26,455 nucleotides of DNA from Candidatus Segatella albertsiae (GTDB lineage: Bacteria > Bacteroidota > Bacteroidia > Bacteroidales > Bacteroidaceae). This document shows, one piece after another, positions 1 through 7,433 of this stretch (position 1 is the stretch's first letter; each line of letters opens with the position of its first letter). The position numbers were made by a program, and so were the translations under genes. Under the pieces are notes generated by a model. The model was not told the origin of the DNA. It worked only from the letters and a program-made list of their open reading frames with translations, and made no database searches. The stretch is from assembly GCA_002451555.1 (NCBI GenBank), contig DKCU01000087.1, forward strand, positions 1 through 26,455, in the 5' to 3' direction.

Positions 1-56
1 AGTCCCGTTTTCCGCTCTTTTCTTTAGATTCTTAAAAGAGAGAAACATACCAAGCT

Positions 57-602
57 ATGAATTTGTATATTAGATATTTCGACAAGGAGACGTTTGTTTC
101 TTCTGCCGATGAAGCAATTGAATTTTTGAATAGTATTTCTGAGATTGGGATGAATCGTGAACTTGAGGCTGATATTCGTGAGTACGCTGCAAGTGATGTT
201 TGCTATCCTAAGCGATATAAGGTGCGTCCTAGAGTTTATTTCATCATTATTAAGACTGCTGCTGCTTGTATGCAGGATTTTAAGGACAAGAAAGCTTTGC
301 GTGGTGCAGCTTCCTTGGAACATCATGATGCGCAAACGCCAGCTCCTGTCAATCGCTTGACTGAAGAGTTGCCTGGATGGTATGAGGGCAGTTTGGATTT
401 TAAACGAGTTGTTTTGATTCCTTCTACGGGTAAGCATGAGTATCGTGATACGCATTTTGTGGCAGATGTCAAAGCTAGTTCTGGCATGGAATGCTATGAA
501 AGAATAGTGGAGCATTTGAGGGGACGAGTGGATTCTAGAAGTCAGTTCCCTTCTGCAAAAGGTAAGAACTTTCAGTTCCGTTATCTTGGTATGTGGAAAT
601 GA
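57..602 (+). CDS. Conserved hypothetical protein, first gene of the ssb-gldE operon
   Basis: I do not recognise a named domain in this 181-residue protein. It has no signal peptide and no membrane segment, so it is probably cytoplasmic. It is mixed alpha/beta in character, with several aromatic-rich stretches (for example RVYFIII near residue 60 and FQFRYLGMWK at the C terminus). The ATG at 57 is the first start in the frame. The stop lies only 15 bases before the ssb start, so it is most likely co-transcribed with ssb and gldE. No TAnnTTTG promoter is visible in the 56 bases before it, so transcription probably enters from a gene outside the window. In many Bacteroidales genomes mutY sits near ssb-gldE; that the upstream gene is mutY is inference only. 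A function cannot be given. Confidence 0.75.
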   Translation: MNLYIRYFDKETFVSSADEAIEFLNSISEIGMNRELEADIREYAASDVCYPKRYKVRPRVYFIIIKTAAACMQDFKDKKALRGAASLEHHDAQTPAPVNRLTEELPGWYEGSLDFKRVVLIPSTGKHEYRDTHFVADVKASSGMECYERIVEHLRGRVDSRSQFPSAKGKNFQFRYLGMWK

Positions 603-617
603 TTATAATGTTGGATT

Positions 618-1097
618 ATGAATAAGGTGATGTTAATAGGGAATGTCGGTAAGGATCCTGATGTGCGTTATTATGATGCGGATCAGGCCGTTGCTCAAGT
701 TTCTTTGGCAACGACAGAGAGGGGATATACGCTTCAGAACGGAACACAGGTTCCTGATCATACCGATTGGCATAACCTTGTTTTCTTTCGTGGCTTAGCC
801 AAATACGTAGAGAAGTATGTGAGAAAGGGGGATAAGTTGTATGTCGAGGGCAAGATTAGGTATCGTATGTATGATGACAAGCAAGGCAAGAGAAAATATG
901 TCACAGAAATTTATGTTGACAATTTGGAAATGCTTGTTTCTAAGATGTCTTCGTTAGCAGGTGCTTCTAATTCGAGTGCGACAGGTACACATCTTGAGTC
1001 AAACATTACTTCTCAGTTGACTTCTGATAACAAACTTTCTGATAGACCGGCACAGAACGTGTCAACGGAAAGTAAAGAAGATGGTTTACCTTTTTAA
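618..1097 (+). CDS. ssb: Single-stranded DNA-binding protein
   Basis: This 159-residue protein binds single-stranded DNA during replication, repair and recombination. The N-terminal OB fold spans about residues 1-105 and opens with MNKVMLIGNVGKDPDVRY, the standard SSB start. The motif DWHNLVFF and the segment KGDKLYVEGKIRYR are also family hallmarks. After it comes a Ser/Thr/Asn-rich flexible linker and the C-terminal tip EDGLPF, which matches the acidic-phenylalanine tail that docks partner proteins. Length is normal for bacterial SSB. It follows the upstream hypothetical by 15 bases and precedes gldE by 12 bases, so the three form one operon. Placement of ssb directly before gldE is common in Bacteroidota. 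Confidence 0.97.
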   Translation: MNKVMLIGNVGKDPDVRYYDADQAVAQVSLATTERGYTLQNGTQVPDHTDWHNLVFFRGLAKYVEKYVRKGDKLYVEGKIRYRMYDDKQGKRKYVTEIYVDNLEMLVSKMSSLAGASNSSATGTHLESNITSQLTSDNKLSDRPAQNVSTESKEDGLPF

Positions 1098-1109
1098 ATA
1101 ATAAAGAAA

Positions 1110-2438
1110 TTGGATATATTTAATATTTCAGAAGCATTGGCCGATGTCTCTTTTTTAACTCCTTCGGTTGGTGTTTTTATTGCGGCTTTTTTGGCCGCAA
1201 TACTATTGTTGATGTCGGCTTTTGCAAGTGGGTCGGAAATTGCATTCTTTAGCCTTTCACCTACAGATATAGATGAGTTGGAAAGCGAAAAAACTGAAAC
1301 GGACAAAAAAATACAAATGTTACGCAATGATTCGGAGCGTACATTGGCAACGATTCTTATTACAAATAACTTTGTCAATGTTACAATTATCATGCTCTTG
1401 AATTATGTTTTCGCTGGTGTTGTTCATTTTGGCGAAAAAGCTTATTGGCTGCAATTCTTGATTATTACGATTCTTCTTACTTTTCTCCTCTTACTGTTTG
1501 GAGAAATTATGCCTAAGGTTTATAGCCGTAAGAATCCGCTCCAATTTTGCCGTCGTTTTGTAGGTGGGGTCTTGCTGGCTCGTAAGTTGTTTTGGCCTTT
1601 GGAAAATGTTCTTTTGAAAAGTGGCGTTTTAGCTGAACGAATAGTCAAGAAAGAAAATCATGTTTTGAGCGTTGATGACTTGGAGCAAGCTTTGGAACTT
1701 ACAGATAAGGATGATATCAAAAACGAACAAAGTATGTTGAAGGGAATCATTCGTTTTGGTGATGAGACGGCCAAGGAGGTGATGACCAGTAGGCAGAATG
1801 TTGTAGATTTGGATATTAAAAGCAGTTACCCTGATGTGCTGAAATGTATTGTAGAGAATAATTATAGCCGCATCCCTGTCTATCAGGACAATACGGACAA
1901 TATCAGAGGAGTCTTGTATATCAAAGATTTGCTACCGCATTTGGATAAGCCTGCTTCTTTCAGATGGCAAAGTTTGATTCGACCACCTTATTTTGTACCA
2001 GAAACCAAGAAAATTGATGATCTTTTAAGGGAATTTCAAGATAATAAGGTGCATATTGCAATCGTTGTGGATGAGTTTGGGGGTACAAGTGGTATTGTTA
2101 CGTTGGAAGATATACTGGAGGAGATAGTTGGAGAAATCAATGATGAGTATGATGAAGAGGAGAAATTTTACTCCAAATTAAATTATAATACGTACATTTT
2201 TGAAGGAAAGACTTTATTGACTGATTTTTGTAAGATTCTTAATGTCGATGGTGAAGTATTCGAAGATATCGAGGGGGATGCTGATACATTGGCAGGATTG
2301 TTGCTTGAAATTAAAGGGGATTTTCCAAGTCTTCATGAAAAGATAGAATATGGAAATTATACTTTTGAGGTCATGGGGATGGATGAACGAAGAATCAACA
2401 AGATTAAAGTTGTGGTTCATCCATGTGATGCAAAATAG
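1110..2438 (+). CDS. gldE: Gliding motility-associated protein GldE (CNNM/CBS CorC-HlyC family)
   Basis: This 442-residue membrane protein has the layout of the CorC/HlyC (UPF0053) family. It has an N-terminal transmembrane domain with hydrophobic segments near residues 17-40, 83-103 and 112-133. A cytoplasmic CBS pair follows (about 205-330), ending in the signature FGGTSGIVTLEDILEEIVGE, and then a CorC_HlyC C-terminal domain. Family members are linked to divalent cation transport, and GldE was named in gliding flavobacteria, where it works with GldD. The likely start is TTG at 1110, 12 bases after the ssb stop; no ATG is found nearby that keeps the first hydrophobic segment whole. A strong hairpin terminator follows the stop. 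In Prevotella-like bacteria, which do not glide, the role is probably membrane homeostasis; this is inference. Confidence 0.9.
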   Translation: MDIFNISEALADVSFLTPSVGVFIAAFLAAILLLMSAFASGSEIAFFSLSPTDIDELESEKTETDKKIQMLRNDSERTLATILITNNFVNVTIIMLLNYVFAGVVHFGEKAYWLQFLIITILLTFLLLLFGEIMPKVYSRKNPLQFCRRFVGGVLLARKLFWPLENVLLKSGVLAERIVKKENHVLSVDDLEQALELTDKDDIKNEQSMLKGIIRFGDETAKEVMTSRQNVVDLDIKSSYPDVLKCIVENNYSRIPVYQDNTDNIRGVLYIKDLLPHLDKPASFRWQSLIRPPYFVPETKKIDDLLREFQDNKVHIAIVVDEFGGTSGIVTLEDILEEIVGEINDEYDEEEKFYSKLNYNTYIFEGKTLLTDFCKILNVDGEVFEDIEGDADTLAGLLLEIKGDFPSLHEKIEYGNYTFEVMGMDERRINKIKVVVHPCDAK

Positions 2439-2490
2439 GTTTGTTGCTGCATCTTTTTGAAAGATAAACTTTTATATTTGCTATAGAAAG

Positions 2491-2523
2491 AGGACTAAGT
2501 GGATAAAACTTAGTCCTTTTTTC
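2491..2523 (+). terminator. Rho-independent terminator after gldE
   Basis: A perfect 10-bp stem (AGGACTAAGT at 2491-2500 and ACTTAGTCCT at 2508-2517) with a 7-base loop is followed by a run of T. It ends the operon of the hypothetical gene, ssb and gldE. Confidence 0.9.
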
Positions 2524-2543
2524 CTTTTCTCGTTTTTTTTTAG

Positions 2544-2551
2544 TAATTTTG
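2544..2551 (+). promoter_or_regulatory. -7 promoter box for the phosphopantetheinyl transferase gene
   Basis: TAATTTTG matches the Bacteroidota -7 consensus TAnnTTTG. It lies just after the gldE terminator and 37 bases before the ATG at 2589. No good -33 TTG is seen at the usual spacing. Confidence 0.6.
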
Positions 2552-2583
2552 TCGGCAAAAAATAATTTATCGGCAAAAAATAA
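2552..2583 (+). repeat. Two direct copies of TCGGCAAAAAATAA in the leader
   Basis: The 14-base word TCGGCAAAAAATAA occurs at 2552-2565 and again at 2570-2583, an 18-base period. The copies lie between the -7 box and the start codon of the phosphopantetheinyl transferase gene, so they fall in the 5' leader or at the transcription start. Confidence 0.8.
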
Positions 2584-2588
2584 GTTTT

Positions 2589-3221
2589 ATGGCATTAGTG
2601 AATATTAGAGAAGTTTATCCTGGGGTAAGTTTGGGAATATGGGATATAAATGAATCTGTGGAGGAAATGGTTGAGCGTTTTCCTTGGACGAAGTCGTTGG
2701 TGACGGAAGTAGAGCATTTCAAGAGTGAAAGGAGGAAGCTAGAGTTCTTGGTGGTAAGGGAACTTTTGCATGAGATGTTGCTTCAGCTTGGTATTTCTGA
2801 GGATCGTGTTTGTGAACTTGGTTGTATTTCTTATAATTCGTTAGGCAAACCGTTGCTGAAAGGGTATCATGTTAGCATTTCTCACACCCAAGGCTATGCT
2901 GCCGTTATTCTGTCAAAGAAACATGAGGTAGCAGTTGATATAGAATACGTCAGTAATAGGGTAGAGAAAATCGCATCCAAATTCCTAAGACGAGATGAAA
3001 GGGCAGAGGGATTGGATAGCTTGTTGGTACATTGGTGTGGAAAAGAAACTATATATAAGTTGTTTTCTGAAGAAAAGTTACAATTTTGTGAGATGAAAGT
3101 GCATTCATTTGATACGATGAACGATTGGTCTTGTGAGATTGAAAATTTAAAATCTAAGAAAAAAGTCATAGTTGATTTTGAACTTACGATGGATTTTGTT
3201 TTAACTTATGCAGCTTTGTGA
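2589..3221 (+). CDS. 4'-phosphopantetheinyl transferase superfamily protein
   Basis: This 210-residue enzyme is predicted to move the phosphopantetheine arm of CoA onto a serine of a carrier protein. Both superfamily motifs are visible: VAVDIEYVS with the metal ligands Asp117 and Glu119, and WCGKETIYKLF (residues 149-159) with Lys152 and Glu153. The segment VSISHTQGYAAV (about 95-106) is the usual strand before the first motif. The length fits the Sfp/HetI type rather than the short AcpS type. It has its own promoter just behind the gldE terminator and is followed after 18 bases by the phytase-like gene, so the two may be co-transcribed. No polyketide or peptide synthetase is in the window, so the carrier protein it serves is unknown. 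A PPTase after gldE is a common Bacteroidales arrangement. Confidence 0.92.
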   Translation: MALVNIREVYPGVSLGIWDINESVEEMVERFPWTKSLVTEVEHFKSERRKLEFLVVRELLHEMLLQLGISEDRVCELGCISYNSLGKPLLKGYHVSISHTQGYAAVILSKKHEVAVDIEYVSNRVEKIASKFLRRDERAEGLDSLLVHWCGKETIYKLFSEEKLQFCEMKVHSFDTMNDWSCEIENLKSKKKVIVDFELTMDFVLTYAAL

Positions 3222-3239
3222 GGATATATATAAAGGTAT

Positions 3240-4367
3240 ATGAAGATGAAGGCAGAGATGTTGAAGTTCTTGGTGAATTTGGTTGGAGTCTTATGCTTGC
3301 CAAATGCCCTTTTTGCACAGATTGTTGGATTAGGTATGTCCGAGGCGTTGGGTAAAAGCTGGTGTTTGGTAAAAACTTTTCCGCAGAAAAGTTTTCCTAA
3401 GACAGTTCCACCTGGTAATTATAGCGGGATTACTCATTTGCATGATGATATATATGCGGTCGTGAGTGATAAGTCTGATAGTGCTTTGTACTATAATTTT
3501 CGCATTCAGGTAAATCCTGAAACAGGTGAGCTTTTAAATGTGGTTAATCTTGGCTATGAGGTTATGGTTGACGGAACTGCTTATGATGGGAGAGTGTGGA
3601 AAGGCAAAGATGGAAATTTTGACCATGAAGCTATTGCAAAAGTGTCAGATTCGACTTTGGTAGTAGCTAGTGAGGGAAAATTTAGACTAAAGGAATATTC
3701 GATAACTCCGTCTGAGGTTGAAAAACAGCAACAAGGAGAACATCAATGGGAAATGTCATGGCCTTCTTCTTTATTTGCTTCTAATTATGCTTTTGAATCC
3801 TTGGCTTTTGATTCTGTTCGTCATTGCTTATGGACAATCTCAGAGAGTGTACTAAAAAAAGATGGAGTGCCAGCTACGCCACAAAACCATCTGGCAAATA
3901 GTTTGCGCTTGATTCAAATAGGCAGAAATGATCAGATTAGAAGTTATGCGTATCAGATGGATAGACCAACCACAGGAAGAAATGCCGAGACTTACGTGAT
4001 GGGGGTTAGTGAATTGTGTACATTGCCTGACGGTCAGCTCTTAGTGCTGGAACGAGAGGCATTTATACCTAAAATTAAATTGGGAGCATTTTGTAAGTGT
4101 AAACTATTTCGTGTAAATATTGATTCTGAGGAAATATTTTCAATGCGGCAACCTTTTGGCTTGTCAACGCCTTTTGTAAAGAAATCTTTGGTGGCAGAAT
4201 GGAAGACAGGCTTGTCGATGTTTGACCATTCTTTTGCCAATTATGAGGGGATGTGTATGGGGCCCCAATTGAAAGATGGTTCTTGGGTTGTCATTCTTCT
4301 TTCTGATTCGCAAAATCAATATGCTGGTGTGCTGAAAGATTGGTTTAAGACGATTGTCATTAGGTAG
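3240..4367 (+). CDS. Secreted phytase-like / esterase-like domain protein
   Basis: This 375-residue protein begins with a hydrophobic signal peptide ending near residue 26 (LPNALFAQ), so it should be exported to the periplasm or cell surface. The body has beta-propeller-like strands, including GNYSGITHLHDDIYAVVSDKSD (in part), FDHEAIAKVSD, NYAFESLAFDS and FANYEGMCMGP. These resemble the 'esterase-like activity of phytase' family (PF13449), where conserved acidic residues may bind calcium or substrate. The family call is from motif memory and has not been searched. The start at 3240 is 18 bases after the phosphopantetheinyl transferase stop; ATG at 3246 is an equal alternative. The substrate is unknown, and no classical histidine acid phytase RHG motif is seen. 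Confidence 0.75.
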   Translation: MKMKAEMLKFLVNLVGVLCLPNALFAQIVGLGMSEALGKSWCLVKTFPQKSFPKTVPPGNYSGITHLHDDIYAVVSDKSDSALYYNFRIQVNPETGELLNVVNLGYEVMVDGTAYDGRVWKGKDGNFDHEAIAKVSDSTLVVASEGKFRLKEYSITPSEVEKQQQGEHQWEMSWPSSLFASNYAFESLAFDSVRHCLWTISESVLKKDGVPATPQNHLANSLRLIQIGRNDQIRSYAYQMDRPTTGRNAETYVMGVSELCTLPDGQLLVLEREAFIPKIKLGAFCKCKLFRVNIDSEEIFSMRQPFGLSTPFVKKSLVAEWKTGLSMFDHSFANYEGMCMGPQLKDGSWVVILLSDSQNQYAGVLKDWFKTIVIR

Positions 4368-4546
4368 GCGGTATGAGTTGAATAAATGTGATAAAAGTGT
4401 TAAAAAATAGCTGCTCTCTATTAGAGTAAAAACTTTAACGTTTGATAACAATTTGTATGTTATTGAAAATCAATTAGTTGTAAAAATGTTACAAAAATGG
4501 CTAAAAAAAAGTCACAAAAAAAAGAACAACCTATCGAAAAAATACT

Positions 4547-4554
4547 TACCTTTG
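4547..4554 (+). promoter_or_regulatory. -7 promoter box for the small lipoprotein gene
   Basis: TACCTTTG matches TAnnTTTG. It is 51 bases upstream of the ATG at 4606. The region before it is very A-rich with no clear TTG at -33. Confidence 0.65.
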
Positions 4555-4605
4555 CAGCGTTTTAATAAACAAATGATTGTTTTACAGATTTAAAAAGCAA
4601 AGAAA

Positions 4606-4779
4606 ATGAAGAAATTAGTTTTTATGTTCGTAGCTGTTGCAGCTATCTCTTTCGCATCTTGCGGTAACAACACAAAGTCAAACGCTGATTCAGCTGATAC
4701 AACTGATACAGCTCAGGTTGATACAACTGTTGCTGATTCAGCTGTTGCTGATACAGCTGCTGCTGATTCTGCTAAGTAA
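4606..4779 (+). CDS. Small Asp/Ala/Thr-rich lipoprotein
   Basis: A 57-residue frame starts MKKLVFMFVAVAAISFASCG, a clear lipoprotein signal with the lipobox ASCG and the lipidated cysteine at residue 19. The mature 39 residues are low complexity and acidic. They are built from repeats of AD(S/T)A and DT(T/A), with only three Asn and two Lys otherwise, and no positive charge outside K24 and the last residue. The gene has its own -7 box 51 bases upstream and a strong hairpin terminator after the stop, so it is an independent transcription unit and likely well expressed. Similar tiny lipoproteins are common in Prevotella and Bacteroides; I know no assigned function. A larger overlapping frame at 4637-4879 is out of phase and runs through the terminator, so it is not the gene. 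Confidence 0.85.
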   Translation: MKKLVFMFVAVAAISFASCGNNTKSNADSADTTDTAQVDTTVADSAVADTAAADSAK

Positions 4780-4817
4780 TCTAGGATTACTTTACGAACG
4801 AAAAATGAGAGAAACAA

Positions 4818-4850
4818 CCGCTAGACTTCTGTCTAGCGGCTTTTTCGTTT
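4818..4850 (+). terminator. Terminator after the small lipoprotein gene
   Basis: A perfect 9-bp stem (CCGCTAGAC at 4818-4826, GTCTAGCGG at 4831-4839) with the 4-base loop TTCT is followed by CTTTTTCGTTTTT, a classic intrinsic terminator. Confidence 0.95.
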
Positions 4851-4971
4851 TTATACTATTAGCTGATTTCAATTTTTAGCTTTCTTTCTGTGGAGGCTGG
4901 CAGCGTTCTTATAAAAAGTCTTGGCCATCATGGATGGTGGATTTAATATTAAATAAAGAAATAAAATTAAA

Positions 4972-6354
4972 ATGATAGATACGAGTGCTTTTCAAGGTAA
5001 AAAAGCTGTTTATTACACATTGGGTTGTAAACTCAATTTCTCGGAAACTTCTACTTTTGGTAAGATGCTTGAAGAAATGGGGGTGGTTACGGCTCGTAAG
5101 GGAGAAAAGGCAGATATATGTTTAATAAACACTTGCTCTGTTACAGAGGTTGCCGACCATAAATGCCGACAGGCAATCCATCGAATGATACGTGAAAATC
5201 CAGGTGCATTTGTCATAGTGACAGGTTGCTATGCACAGTTGGAATCCGAGAATGTTAGTAAGATACAGGGAGTGGATTTGGTTCTTGGAGCCAATGAAAA
5301 GGCTAATTTAGTGCAGTATCTTAGCGATGCATGGGCACAGAAATTTGCTAATGAGAATGGATTGGCAACTGTTGGCGGTGAAACTGTAGCTGAAGCTTTG
5401 CATGCGCATCATAGTGTGAAGACTAAAGATATCAAAACATTTCAACCTTCTTGCTCTCGTGGCAATCGTACTCGTTATTTTTTGAAAGTGCAAGATGGTT
5501 GTAATTATTATTGCACGTATTGTACAATTCCATTTGCGCGTGGTAACTCTCGCAATCCTAGTATTGCCTCTCTGGTGGAGCAGGCGGAGCGGGCGGCTTC
5601 TGAGGGTGGAAAGGAAATCGTTATTACAGGTGTCAACATCGGTGATTTTGGACAATCTACTCATGAGCATTTCATAGAGCTCGTAAAGGCCTTGGACAAG
5701 GTGGAGGGTATTAAGCGCTTCCGTATCTCTAGTTTGGAGCCTGACCTTTGCGATGATGATTTGATAGAGTATTGTGCGAATAGCCGAGCTTTTATGCCTC
5801 ATTTCCATATCCCTTTGCAAAGTGGCAGCGACAAGGTGCTCAAATTGATGCATCGTCGTTATGACAAGGCTTTGTTTGCACATAAAGTAAACTTGATTAA
5901 GGAGATGATGCCTGAAGCGTTCATTGGCGTGGATGTGATGGTAGGATGTCGTGGAGAAACATCGGAGTGCTTTGAGGAATGTTATGAATTTTTGAAAAGT
6001 TTGCCTGTGACCCAATTGCATGTGTTCCCATATTCTGAACGCCCTGGTACAGCGGCGCTAAAGATTCCCTATGTAGTCAGTGACAAAGACAAGAAACTTC
6101 GCTCTAAACGTTTGTTGGAGTTGAGTGACGAGAAAACGCAAGCCTTTTATGCACGATACATTGGAAAGGAAGCGGAAGTCCTCTTCGAAAAAGCACCTCG
6201 GGGCAAGGCAATGCATGGATTCACCAAAAACTATGTGAGAGTAGAGTTGTCTCCAGCCCAAGCCAAGGAAGAGTATGATAACCAGCTTATTAGGATTCGC
6301 CTAGGAGAATTTAACCATGACAAGACTGCCTTGAAGGCAGAGTTGATAGATTAA
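4972..6354 (+). CDS. mtaB: tRNA (N6-L-threonylcarbamoyladenosine(37)-C2)-methylthiotransferase MtaB
   Basis: This 460-residue radical SAM enzyme adds a methylthio group to t6A37 of tRNAs that read ANN codons, making ms2t6A. The N-terminal UPF0004 domain has the three cluster cysteines Cys19 (LGCKLN), Cys55 (INTCSV) and Cys86 (VTGCYAQ). The radical SAM CxxxCxxC motif is CNYYCTYC with Cys177, Cys181 and Cys184, followed by GNSRNPS. The stretch HIPLQSGSDKVLKLMHRRY is a methylthiotransferase hallmark. LGCKLN rather than the LGCQMN form of MiaB supports MtaB. Length is normal. The stop is very close to the next radical SAM gene, so the two are probably co-transcribed. No convincing TAnnTTTG box is seen in the 110 bases before the start. 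Confidence 0.93.
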   Translation: MIDTSAFQGKKAVYYTLGCKLNFSETSTFGKMLEEMGVVTARKGEKADICLINTCSVTEVADHKCRQAIHRMIRENPGAFVIVTGCYAQLESENVSKIQGVDLVLGANEKANLVQYLSDAWAQKFANENGLATVGGETVAEALHAHHSVKTKDIKTFQPSCSRGNRTRYFLKVQDGCNYYCTYCTIPFARGNSRNPSIASLVEQAERAASEGGKEIVITGVNIGDFGQSTHEHFIELVKALDKVEGIKRFRISSLEPDLCDDDLIEYCANSRAFMPHFHIPLQSGSDKVLKLMHRRYDKALFAHKVNLIKEMMPEAFIGVDVMVGCRGETSECFEECYEFLKSLPVTQLHVFPYSERPGTAALKIPYVVSDKDKKLRSKRLLELSDEKTQAFYARYIGKEAEVLFEKAPRGKAMHGFTKNYVRVELSPAQAKEEYDNQLIRIRLGEFNHDKTALKAELID

Positions 6355-6372
6355 TCTTTGTTGGGGAGTGTT

Positions 6373-7263
6373 ATGTCGGCTTTATATAATGATTTCGGGA
6401 CTTGGATACGTAGGCAATTCTCTGAATTCCGAGTTCAGAAGATTTCGATAGACGCGGGGTTCTCCTGTCCTAATAGGGATGGGAGAATTTCCAGTGGTGG
6501 CTGTAGCTATTGTGACAATCGTACTTTCAATCCTAGTTATTGCAATCGAAGTAAAACGATAACGGAACAGTTGGAAGAGGGGAAGGCTTTCTTTAGCCGT
6601 AAGTATCCTGATATGAAATATCTGGCTTATTTTCAGGCTTATACGAACACGTACGCTAGAGTGGAACTTTTAAGGAAAATGTATGAAGAGGCATTGGCGG
6701 TACAGGATGTTGTGGGTATCGTAATTGGTACTCGGCCAGACTGTGTAAGTGATGAACTGTTGGACTATCTGGCAGAACTCAATCGGCGTACATTCGTATT
6801 GGTCGAATATGGGATAGAAAGTGCCAATGATGAAACCTTGGTTCGTATCAATCGTGGACACGATTTTGCTTGCAGTCGCGATGCGGTGGAGAGGACCCAT
6901 GCTAGGGGCATTTTGACGGGAGGGCATATTATTATAGGGTTACCTGGAGAGGATGCTGCAGAAAGTATTCGGCAGGCTCCCATAATCTCTTCCTTGCCAC
7001 TTGACATCTTGAAGATTCATCAGATGCAAGTAATCAAAGGTACAAGGCTTGCACAGGAATATGCTGCGAAACCTTTCCATGTCTATACCGTGGAGGAGTA
7101 TATTGATGTCATCGTAAGATACATTCGATTGCTCAGGAAGGACTTGGTTCTGGAAAGATTTGTAAGCCAATCGCCTAAGGAATTGCTGGTTGCTCCCAAG
7201 TGGGGGTTGAAAAACTATGAGTTTACCAATCTCTTGAACAAGAGACTAAAGGAACAACCATAA
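6373..7263 (+). CDS. TIGR01212-family radical SAM protein (YhcC-like)
   Basis: The protein has 296 residues from ATG 6373. It opens with MSALYNDFGTWIRRQF and carries the atypical cluster motif SCPNRDG...GGCSYCDN with Cys32, Cys44 and Cys47, the signature of the YhcC/TIGR01212 radical SAM family. YTNTYA, GTRPDC, EYGIESAND and GLPGE are further family motifs. E. coli YhcC has no firmly established reaction. I prefer ATG 6373 because GGGGAG lies just before it. A TTG at 6358 in the same frame would add five residues and sit 3 bases after the mtaB stop. The gene directly follows mtaB and probably shares its transcript. A weak 9-bp hairpin at 7281-7303 lies after the stop. Confidence 0.88.
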   Translation: MSALYNDFGTWIRRQFSEFRVQKISIDAGFSCPNRDGRISSGGCSYCDNRTFNPSYCNRSKTITEQLEEGKAFFSRKYPDMKYLAYFQAYTNTYARVELLRKMYEEALAVQDVVGIVIGTRPDCVSDELLDYLAELNRRTFVLVEYGIESANDETLVRINRGHDFACSRDAVERTHARGILTGGHIIIGLPGEDAAESIRQAPIISSLPLDILKIHQMQVIKGTRLAQEYAAKPFHVYTVEEYIDVIVRYIRLLRKDLVLERFVSQSPKELLVAPKWGLKNYEFTNLLNKRLKEQP

Positions 7264-7309
7264 TCATCATAACTTCTCTATTATGTCTCTTTTAGGGGCA
7301 TAATATGAG

Positions 7310-7433
7310 ATTTTCTTTATGAATTTTGAGCTTGTATAAGATATTCTCTATGATTTTTATACTTGTTATCAATTATTCTATGTAATTTTGTTCCAGTTAT
7401 GAATTATTCTTTGTACTTTTGCAATTGTTATGG
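7310..7433 (+). repeat. Four tandem 31-bp degenerate repeats carrying promoter boxes
   Basis: The stretch divides into four 31-base units: 7310-7340, 7341-7371, 7372-7402 and 7403-7433. Units 3 and 4 agree at 23 of 31 positions by hand alignment (ATTATTCT.TGTA.TTTTG.....GTTATG). Units 1 and 2 are more diverged but keep the TTCT, TATG, TTTT and CTTGT(T)AT landmarks. A TAnnTTTG box occurs in unit 3 (7383-7390) and unit 4 (7414-7421). The last unit ends inside the start codon region of the glycosyltransferase gene. Confidence 0.75.
7414..7421 (+). promoter_or_regulatory. -7 promoter box directly before the glycosyltransferase gene
   Basis: TACTTTTG fits TAnnTTTG and ends only 8 bases before the ATG at 7430, so a transcript from it would be almost leaderless. 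A second box, TAATTTTG at 7383-7390, is exactly 31 bases upstream in the neighbouring repeat and would give a normal short leader. Confidence 0.55.

Noticed and set aside
1..56. Possible 3' end of an upstream gene (mutY expected by synteny)
   Set aside because: Too few bases to recognise a protein; each frame gives only a few residues.
4637..4879. 80-residue frame overlapping the small lipoprotein gene
   Set aside because: Its Leu/Ile/Gln repeats arise from reading the Asp/Ala/Thr repeat in another phase, and it runs through the terminator hairpin.
5308..6021. 237-residue open frame opposite mtaB
   Set aside because: It is antisense to a protein with intact radical SAM motifs and has no family resemblance.
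7281..7303. 9-bp hairpin after the YhcC-like gene
   Set aside because: Three of the pairs are G-T or marginal and there is no T tract, so I do not call it a terminator.
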